Shown: positions 58,582-64,000 of the stretch, one piece after another
Position numbering within the stretch: position 1 is the stretch's first letter
How the letters are laid out: every line of letters starts with the position of its first letter
From: Paenibacillus harenae
Lineage (GTDB): Bacteria; Bacillota; Bacilli; Paenibacillales; Paenibacillaceae
NCBI RefSeq assembly: GCF_030812415.1
Contig: NZ_JAUSST010000006.1
Coordinates: 1-64,000, forward strand
DNA: 64,000 nt
Direction: 5' to 3'
Notes under the pieces: generated by a model
Told to the model about the DNA's origin: nothing
Database searches by the model: none
The model's input: the letters and a program-made list of their open reading frames with translations, nothing else
Program-made: the position numbers and the translations under genes

Positions 58582-59305
58582 ACGACGATTCCTCCATTGA
58601 ATGGGGAGCTGTTGGTTTGCCCAGTCTGTAGCCCTCGCCAATCACCGTTTCAATATAAACGTTGTTTTTCGCATCCCTTAGTTTTTTACGCAATGAATTG
58701 ATATGAACTCTCACTGTCGAGGAAAAAGGATCTGCGTTCATATCCCATACATGCTCCAAAAGCAGCTCTGCCGATATCGTTTCATTTGGCCGACGCAGCA
58801 AATATTCTAAAATTCCATATTCCTTCCTTGTAAGTTCAACTCTTTTCGTGCCGCACCACACGATCTTTGCAGTCGTATCCATTAATAATTCCCCATGCCG
58901 CAAGTGGGGATCCCTTCCTCTCATATCCCGCCTGAATAAAGCTCTTATTCTAGCCAGCAGCTCTTCGAAATGAAAGGGTTTGACCATGTAATCGTCGGCT
59001 CCTTGATCCAAACCGAAAATTTTATCATTGGGCTGACTTCGTGCAGTTAGCATGACGATAAGGAGCTGCGGCAGAAGTGCACGCACCTTTCTGCAAACTT
59101 CAAGGCCATCCATAGCGGGTAAATTCAAGTCCAAGATTAGGAGATCATATTCGTTAACCGTGACGAGTTCTATTCCTGATAGTCCATCTTCGGCGGTATC
59201 TATCGCGTAACCTTGCAGTCGTAAACCTTTTGCGAGAGCCTTAAGAAGGTCCTGTTCGTCTTCAATAATCAAAATACGGATTATGATCACCTCTTTCATA
59301 TTCAT
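58574..59305 (-). CDS. OmpR/PhoB-family response regulator
   Basis: This 243-residue regulator is cotranscribed with the kinase. The receiver domain has ILIIEDEQDL and phospho-Asp at about 59 in LLILDLNLPAMDG, with Lys in YMVKPFHFEE. The winged helix (about 140-232) has ELTRKEYGILEYLLRRPNE and VRVHINSLRKKLRD. The family usually begins directly with the RILIIEDE segment; the ATGs at 59305 and 59299 add about eight residues, so the start is uncertain. Target genes are unknown. Confidence 0.92.
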   Translation of the reverse strand: MNMKEVIIIRILIIEDEQDLLKALAKGLRLQGYAIDTAEDGLSGIELVTVNEYDLLILDLNLPAMDGLEVCRKVRALLPQLLIVMLTARSQPNDKIFGLDQGADDYMVKPFHFEELLARIRALFRRDMRGRDPHLRHGELLMDTTAKIVWCGTKRVELTRKEYGILEYLLRRPNETISAELLLEHVWDMNADPFSSTVRVHINSLRKKLRDAKNNVYIETVIGEGYRLGKPTAPHSMEESSFV

Positions 59306-59332
59306 TTTATTGCATATTGGATTAAATTAAAA

Positions 59333-59363
59333 TAAAAACGCCGCTTAAACTGCGGCGCTTTTG
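59333..59363 (-). terminator. Terminator of the small membrane protein gene
   Basis: On the minus strand AAAAGCGCCGC pairs with GCGGCGTTTT around AGTTTAA, and TTTTTATTTTA follows. It is close to symmetric. Confidence 0.85.
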
Positions 59364-59386
59364 TCCTGCATCGCTAGGTGGGATTT

Positions 59387-59590
59387 TTACTTGCTGTGTT
59401 GAATCTTGCAGCTATTCCTGCCAATCATTTTATTCAACAAACACCAGCTGATTGCAGATGTGCCCAGAGGCCATAACCCAATCAAAGCCACCCATCTCAA
59501 GTTGTCCTCTAACACGAAAAATAAGCCGCATATCGCAATACCGATTATAAACCGCAGAGATCGTTCCGAACCGCCTACATTTTTTTTCAT
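59387..59590 (-). CDS. Small DUF2892-type membrane protein
   Basis: This 67-residue protein begins MKKNVGGSERSLRFIIGI, the hallmark of the YgaP-like DUF2892 family. It has two hydrophobic segments (about 12-27 and 31-48). The role of this family is unknown; some members are fused to rhodanese domains. GAAGGAGAG on the minus strand precedes ATG 59590. It is separated from the two-component pair by a terminator, so it is its own unit. Confidence 0.8.
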   Translation of the reverse strand: MKKNVGGSERSLRFIIGIAICGLFFVLEDNLRWVALIGLWPLGTSAISWCLLNKMIGRNSCKIQHSK

Positions 59591-59750
59591 GTTGACTCTC
59601 CTTCTATACCTTATTGGTTATTTCAACCCTATCTTAACGAAACATGTGTTAAATCCTTGTTAAGATAAATAAAGGACATTAGGACAACCTAACTTACGTC
59701 ACTGAGTGGTTTGTCGATTTCCGATGCTCATTTATGAATGGAGTTCCTAA

Positions 59751-59765
59751 TGAAAACGCTTTACA
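59751..59765 (+). promoter_or_regulatory. Cre-like CcpA site at the fru promoter
   Basis: TGAAAACGCTTTACA resembles the ideal cre TGAAANCGCTTTCA with one extra A near the right end. It overlaps the -35 box, where CcpA would repress. Confidence 0.5.
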
Positions 59766-59788
59766 ATTTATAAATAGGCATATATAAT
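59760..59788 (+). promoter_or_regulatory. Sigma-A promoter of the fructose operon
   Basis: TTTACA and TATAAT are separated by 17 bases, about 85 bases before fruR. Confidence 0.8.
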
Positions 59789-59873
59789 CATAAATAAGAT
59801 TAAATGATCAAATATGAGCAAGATAAAATAAACTCACTCACAAATGGGCATCAAGAAGAGAGGTGTGACACAC

Positions 59874-60653
59874 ATGCTATTTGAGGAAGAGCGAAAGCGA
59901 AAGATCGTCGATTATATTCAAAGCCATGGCAGAGCGTTAGTGCCTGAGCTTGCAAACCGTTTTCAAGTTTCTGAATCAACGGTCCGCAGGGATTTAAGGG
60001 AATTGGAAGAGGCCAAGCAGCTCCGCAGAACCCATGGCGGCGCGGTCTTGCTCCAACAAGATAGCGTAGAGCCCTCATTTGTTGAAAAGGAAGACCGCTA
60101 CCGCCGTCAGAAGGAACGAATCGCACAGGAAGCGTTATCCTTTATTGATGAAGAGGATACGATTTTTCTGGACTCGGGAACAACGACGTATTTTATGGCT
60201 AAGCATTTGAGAAATTTTCAGAAATTAACCGTGGTTACAAATTCGAACATGGTGGCTCAGGAGTTAAACCAGATGAAGCATCTCGATTTGCTTCTTACCG
60301 GCGGAACTTTGCGATATGAAACGCAGGCGATGGTTGGTCCGATTGCGGATCGCGCGATTGGTTCCATTCGGGTAGATAAGCTGTTTTTGGCCATTAACGG
60401 TTTGGATCCCGATGGCGGGCTGACTACGCCAAACCTGACAGAGGCGGAAACGAAACGTCGAATGATACAATCTGCCAAACAAGTCATACTAGTAATGGAT
60501 CACAGCAAGTTCGGGAAGGTATCGTTTGCAAAGGTTGCCGAGTTAACTGACATACATCATTGCATCGTCGATGACGCGATATCGGAACAAGCGGTCAGAA
60601 CGATGGAAGCAGAAGGAATAAAAGTAACGGTAGCAAGGAGATTGGAACTATGA
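59874..60653 (+). CDS. fruR: DeoR-family transcriptional regulator of the fructose operon
   Basis: This 259-residue repressor has the DeoR helix-turn-helix (LANRFQVSESTVRRDLRELEE, as NRFQVSESTVRRDLREL) with the family signature RRTHGGAVL. The sugar-phosphate sensing domain shows IFLDSGTTTYFMAKHL and VTNSNMVAQEL. The effector is probably fructose-1-phosphate, judged from its operon. ATG 59874 was taken, with AGAGAGGTGTG upstream; ATG 59844 would add ten residues. It overlaps fruK by four bases. Confidence 0.92.
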   Translation: MLFEEERKRKIVDYIQSHGRALVPELANRFQVSESTVRRDLRELEEAKQLRRTHGGAVLLQQDSVEPSFVEKEDRYRRQKERIAQEALSFIDEEDTIFLDSGTTTYFMAKHLRNFQKLTVVTNSNMVAQELNQMKHLDLLLTGGTLRYETQAMVGPIADRAIGSIRVDKLFLAINGLDPDGGLTTPNLTEAETKRRMIQSAKQVILVMDHSKFGKVSFAKVAELTDIHHCIVDDAISEQAVRTMEAEGIKVTVARRLEL

Positions 60654-61597
60654 ATGCCATTCACACGGTAACCTTGAATCCTGCTGTAGACAAAACCGTG
60701 ACGGTGGAAAATTTTTCGTTCGGCGAGTTGAATCGCATAAAGACTACCCGAACGGATGCGGGCGGCAAAGGCATTAACGTCGCGAAAGTTTTGCATCGGT
60801 TTTCGGTACCCGTCAAGGCGCTCGGTTTTCAAGCAGGACATGAAGGAAAAGTTATTTTGGAGAAGCTTCGCGAGCAGGGCATCCCTTCTTATCTGATTGA
60901 GGCGGAAGGGGAAACCCGCACCAACTTGAAGGTGGTGGATGAGCGGACCAAACAAACGACGGAATTGAATGAAGCCGGCTTCTCGCCTAGCGAGGCGCTG
61001 CTGGGGGAATTCGTTGAACGCTTCGAGTTGAGCCTTAGCGAAGCATCGCTTGTTGTATTAGGAGGAAGCTTGCCTCCGGGTACGCCGGTTGATTATTATA
61101 AGAGACTGATCGAGCTGGCAAACCGCCAAGGAGTCCGTACGATTTTGGATGCCGACGGGGAAGCTCTTGCCCTTGGAATAGAGGCGGTGCCGTTTGCTTT
61201 AAAGCCGAACATTCATGAACTGGAAGCCTTGTTTGATTCAACGTTCACGACGGACGAGCAAATCATATACGCAGCGCAGCAGCTTATCCGCAAAGGAATT
61301 TCCTATGTCATAGTGTCCATGGGAGGCGAGGGATCCATTCTCGTCAGCGAACGGGAAGCGATTCGCGCCAAGCCGTTTCCGATCACCCCGCTAAGTACGG
61401 TCGGCGCGGGGGATTCCATGGTAGCCGCAATGGCATATTGTTTTGTTCACGGTAAGTCTTTCGAAGATATGGCAAGGTGGACTTCGGCGGCAGGGACCGT
61501 CACCGCTTCCAAGTCAGGAACCGAGGTTTGTACGCTTGACGAGGTGCAGGATAAGTTGGGTCTTGTCGATATTTTCCGATTAACAATCGAGGTATAA
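60650..61597 (+). CDS. fruK: 1-phosphofructokinase
   Basis: FruK phosphorylates fructose-1-phosphate, the product of the fructose PTS, to fructose-1,6-bisphosphate, the effector that releases CggR from the glycolytic operon. The 315 residues belong to the PfkB family: TLNPAVDKTV at the start, GGKGINVAKVL, and the C-terminal catalytic TVGAGDSMVAAMAY. The start overlaps the fruR stop. Confidence 0.95.
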   Translation: MNAIHTVTLNPAVDKTVTVENFSFGELNRIKTTRTDAGGKGINVAKVLHRFSVPVKALGFQAGHEGKVILEKLREQGIPSYLIEAEGETRTNLKVVDERTKQTTELNEAGFSPSEALLGEFVERFELSLSEASLVVLGGSLPPGTPVDYYKRLIELANRQGVRTILDADGEALALGIEAVPFALKPNIHELEALFDSTFTTDEQIIYAAQQLIRKGISYVIVSMGGEGSILVSEREAIRAKPFPITPLSTVGAGDSMVAAMAYCFVHGKSFEDMARWTSAAGTVTASKSGTEVCTLDEVQDKLGLVDIFRLTIEV

Positions 61598-61613
61598 ACA
61601 AACAGGAGGGGAA

Positions 61614-62999
61614 ATGATGAAGAAAATTATTGCGGTTACTTCATGTGCGACTGGCGTCGCGCACACTTACATGGCAGCGGAATCGCTTGCGAAAGCGGCA
61701 AAAGAGAAACAAATCGAGCTGAAGGTCGAAACCCGCGGCGCGGTCGGCGTTGAAAACGAGATCACGGAGCAGGAAATCGCCGAAGCGCATGCGGTCATCA
61801 TTGCGGCGGATACGGATGTCCTCGAATCCCGGTTTCAAGGGAAGCCGGTCGTAAAGGTTCGTGTCGCACAGGCGATCAAGGATCCTAAAGGTTTGATTGA
61901 TGAGGCTTTAAATATGCAGGCTTCCGATCCCGCCGATTATCTTAAGCAAGTAAATAAATCCAAAGCGGAGCGCAGTTCGGCTAGAACGGGCCCGTATAAG
62001 CATCTAATGACCGGCGTTTCGGCGATGCTGCCGCTCGTTATCGCGGGAGGATTGCTGATCGCGATTTCATTCATGTTCGGATACGATGCTTTTAAAGTAG
62101 AAGGATCATTGCCTGCGGCTTTGATGAGCATTGGCGGAGGCGCCGCTTTCGCGCTTATGGTGCCTATTCTTGCCGGCTTTATCGCATTCTCTATTGCGGA
62201 GAAGCCAGGTCTTGCCCCGGGATTGGTCGGAGGCATGCTGGCTTCCCAAATCGGCGCCGGTTTTATCGGCGGTATCGCGGCAGGATTTCTGGCGGGTTAC
62301 TTGGCCAAATGGTTGAAAAATACGATTAAGTTGCCTAGAAACCTGGAAGGCTTGAAGCCAATTCTATTGATTCCGCTAATCGCAACAGCGATTACAGGCT
62401 TGCTGATGGTATTTGTTATCGGGGAACCCGTAAAATTTATTATGGACAGCTTGACGGAGTGGTTAAAATCGCTTGGTACTGCGAATGCTATTCTGCTTGG
62501 ATTGCTGCTTGGCGCGATGATGGCCTTCGATATGGGCGGTCCGGTCAACAAAGCGGCGTATACATTTGCGGTAGGGCTTCTGGCAAGCAATGAATTTGGC
62601 CCAATGGCAGCGGTTATGGCGGCAGGAATGACGCCTCCGCTCGGTTTGTGGCTAGCAACCCTTCTTGTTCCGAAGAAATTCACGCAGGAGGAAAGGGATG
62701 GCGGAAAATCTGCGGCCGTACTGGGTATTTCTTTCATTACGGAGGGAGCGATTCCTTTTGCCGCAAGCGATCCATTCCGTGTCATCCCTTCCATTATGGT
62801 CGGTTCGGCCGTAACCGGGGCTTTGTCCATGGTATTTGGCGCAACGCTCAGGGCGCCGCACGGCGGAATTTTCGTCGTTTGGCTAGTCAATCCAGTTTGG
62901 CTGTACGCATTGGCGATTATTATCGGAACCGTCGTGACGGCTTTGATGCTAAGTATTTTGAAAAAACCGGTAAAACAAGAAGCAGCGGGAGGGGTTTAA
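61614..62999 (+). CDS. fruA: Fructose PTS transporter, EIIBC
   Basis: This 461-residue enzyme takes up and phosphorylates fructose. The IIB domain (1-100) has the phospho-cysteine in TSCATGVAHTYMAAE (Cys 11). The IIC domain (about 125-455) has eight or more helices and the family blocks AFDMGGPVNKAAYTF and FITEGAIPFAA. A IIA domain is not fused, and is instead the next gene. AGGAGGGG precedes two consecutive ATG codons (61614 and 61617); either could start. Confidence 0.95.
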   Translation: MMKKIIAVTSCATGVAHTYMAAESLAKAAKEKQIELKVETRGAVGVENEITEQEIAEAHAVIIAADTDVLESRFQGKPVVKVRVAQAIKDPKGLIDEALNMQASDPADYLKQVNKSKAERSSARTGPYKHLMTGVSAMLPLVIAGGLLIAISFMFGYDAFKVEGSLPAALMSIGGGAAFALMVPILAGFIAFSIAEKPGLAPGLVGGMLASQIGAGFIGGIAAGFLAGYLAKWLKNTIKLPRNLEGLKPILLIPLIATAITGLLMVFVIGEPVKFIMDSLTEWLKSLGTANAILLGLLLGAMMAFDMGGPVNKAAYTFAVGLLASNEFGPMAAVMAAGMTPPLGLWLATLLVPKKFTQEERDGGKSAAVLGISFITEGAIPFAASDPFRVIPSIMVGSAVTGALSMVFGATLRAPHGGIFVVWLVNPVWLYALAIIIGTVVTALMLSILKKPVKQEAAGGV

Positions 63000-63000
63000 T

Positions 63001-63453
63001 ATGGACGTAAGCGCACTGCTAGACAAACAATCGATCTTGATTCCTTTGGATATTTCGGACAAAACGGATTGCATACAGGCAATGGTGGACGCTTTGGCGC
63101 TATCCGGATGCGTTACCGATAAGTCTGCCTACCTTGAAGCGGTCATGAACCGCGAGAAGACGGGTTCTACCGGAATTGGCTTTGGGGTAGCTATCCCGCA
63201 TGGTAAATCCGCCGGAGTAAGCAAGCCCGGCTTAGCCTTTGCGAAGCTGGCGAAGCAGACTGACTGGGATTCGCTTGATGGTGAGCCCGTATCCGCCGTC
63301 TTTATGATCGCGGTACCGGAGGCAGCGGCCGGCAATGAACATCTGCAAATCTTAATCGCCATATCCCGCAAATTAATTGATGAGGAATTCCGCGATAAAT
63401 TGCTCGCTGTTCAAGATTCGGAGGAATTGATCGGCTTGCTGCAAACCATATAG
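63001..63453 (+). CDS. Fructose-type PTS EIIA
   Basis: This 150-residue protein accepts phosphate from HPr on His 67 (GFGVAIPHGKSAGV) and hands it to EIIB. The segment REKTGSTGIGFGVAIPHGK (as REKTGSTGIGFG) is typical of the mannitol/fructose IIA family. It starts one base after the fruA stop region, so the genes are coupled. Confidence 0.94.
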   Translation: MDVSALLDKQSILIPLDISDKTDCIQAMVDALALSGCVTDKSAYLEAVMNREKTGSTGIGFGVAIPHGKSAGVSKPGLAFAKLAKQTDWDSLDGEPVSAVFMIAVPEAAAGNEHLQILIAISRKLIDEEFRDKLLAVQDSEELIGLLQTI

Positions 63454-63477
63454 AAGAAGGAAATGGAGAGAACCCAT

Positions 63478-63750
63478 ATGTTGACTAAAGAAGTGACCAT
63501 TCGCAATGCAACGGGCTTTCATATACGTCCGGCGCAATTGTTTACGGAGCAGGCGGCAAAGTTTCAATCGCAGGTAAACATTTTGCTTAAAGACCAAGGC
63601 GTGAAAGTGGACGGCAAAAGCATTTTAGGACTCATGACGCTCGGACTTGCGCAAGGGAGCGTCATTGAGATTTCCGCAGACGGCCCCGATGAAGAGAAAG
63701 CGTTGGAATCGCTTGTGCAGCTGGTTGAAGGCGGATTTGGAGAAGTATAA
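63478..63750 (+). CDS. HPr-family phosphocarrier of the fructose operon
   Basis: This is a second HPr, 90 residues. The PTS site is His15 in TGFHIRPAQ. The HprK target serine is at 48 in DGKSILGLMTL, shifted by two residues by a short insertion. ATG 63478 was chosen because GGAGAG is about eight bases upstream; ATG 63463 is part of the leader. It differs strongly from the HPr at 25.6 kb, so it is probably a dedicated carrier of this operon. Confidence 0.92.
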   Translation: MLTKEVTIRNATGFHIRPAQLFTEQAAKFQSQVNILLKDQGVKVDGKSILGLMTLGLAQGSVIEISADGPDEEKALESLVQLVEGGFGEV

Positions 63751-63783
63751 CAACAGCGTGAAACGGAGAGGAGGCCCGGGTCT

Positions 63784-64000
63784 ATGTCACGGGAGTTGAA
63801 CATTCAAGGCTTAGGGGTTTCGGAAGGCATTAAATTAGGAAAAGCGTTTGTCTATTCGCCTGTGCGTCTGGAGGATGTCAAGGATCGGAAAACCGACGCT
63901 CCGGACATGGAAGCGGGCTTGCTTCATACCGCAAAAACGCAATGTTTAGCTGATTTGGATGCTTTAGTCGCTCGGGCGAACGACATACTTGGGGAAGAGA
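63784..64000 (+). CDS. PTS enzyme I, N-terminal part (cut by window end)
   Basis: Seventy-two residues are visible. They read NIQGLGVSEGIKLGKAFVY, the start of the enzyme I N-terminal domain, and continue as a helical region (LLHTAKTQCLADLDALVARAN, as LLHTAKTQCLADL). GGAGAGGAGG precedes ATG 63784. Enzyme I passes phosphate from phosphoenolpyruvate to HPr. With this gene the operon encodes a whole phosphorelay of its own. Confidence 0.88.
   Translation, partial: MSRELNIQGLGVSEGIKLGKAFVYSPVRLEDVKDRKTDAPDMEAGLLHTAKTQCLADLDALVARANDILGEE

Larger units (their letters stand above)
59591..59873 (+). other. Divergent intergenic region before the fructose operon
   Basis: It carries the promoters for both directions. 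The plus-strand promoter and a cre-like site are annotated separately. The stretch 59790-59845 is strongly AT-rich and may hold operators of the DeoR-type regulator, but no clear repeat was found. Confidence 0.5.

Overview
The window looks like chromosome of a Gram-positive, low-to-mid GC Firmicute of the Paenibacillaceae (Paenibacillus or a close relative). The evidence is gene content and order: the hprK-lgt-ppaX-yvoF block runs into a hisZ-containing histidine operon, followed by trxB ... rapZ(yvcJ)-yvcK-whiA-HPr, cggR-gapA-pgk-tpiA-gpmI-eno, and secG-rnr-(csp)-smpB-ssrA. It also has a YesM/YesN two-component pair next to an LplABC-type sugar transporter and degenerate intergenic repeats. 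Family assignments rest on reading motifs in the translated sequence; no database search was run.

Layout. 1-971: the 3' end of a 23S rRNA gene, six tRNA genes (Met, Val, Asp, Phe, Tyr, Lys) and a terminator, with no 5S rRNA between them. 1.1-6.6 kb: tagO, a PucR-type regulator, the msmX/ugpC multi-sugar ATPase, and an ECF sigma/anti-sigma pair. 6.6-9.9 kb: hprK, lgt, ppaX and an acetyltransferase. 10-17.2 kb: hisZGDBHF-IE plus a histidinol-phosphatase, with hisA missing from its usual place between hisH and hisF. 17.3-26 kb: prs, a TPR protein, trxB, glucokinase, rapZ-yvcK-whiA and an HPr gene in the crh position. 26.4-27.6 kb: clpP and tRNA-Arg on the minus strand. 27.7-35 kb: the CggR-controlled lower-glycolysis operon. 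35-41 kb: a TIM-barrel protein, secG, an RNase R with a very long Gly/Arg tail, a cold-shock protein, smpB and ssrA (tmRNA).

From 41 to 46.4 kb the sequence is accessory. A Fur-regulated iron-siderophore uptake operon and then an AT-richer prolyl-4-hydroxylase-like gene lie between copies of the ssrA 3' end and of its terminator. This is the footprint of elements integrated at tmRNA. 46.4-55.6 kb is a sugar-sensing and uptake locus (YesM-like kinase, YesN-like regulator, solute-binding lipoprotein, two permeases) followed by a secreted pectate lyase. 55.9-57.6 kb holds a solitary cobQ with a 31-codon fragment behind it. 57.5-59.6 kb is a minus-strand OmpR-type two-component pair and a small membrane protein. 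59.7-64 kb is a fructose PTS operon (fruR, fruK, EIIBC, EIIA, HPr, and EI cut by the window edge).

How the parts work together. Carbon regulation is a recurring theme: HprK, two HPr proteins, CggR, MsmX, glucokinase, a cre-like site and a fructose operon that encodes its own general PTS proteins. The most interesting non-coding signals are a hairpin leader with fixed flanks that precedes two unrelated genes (rapZ, where its hairpin is duplicated, and the LplA-like lipoprotein), the repeated ssrA ends, a CtsR box at clpP, a textbook CggR operator, and a terminator-like hairpin inside the csp leader.
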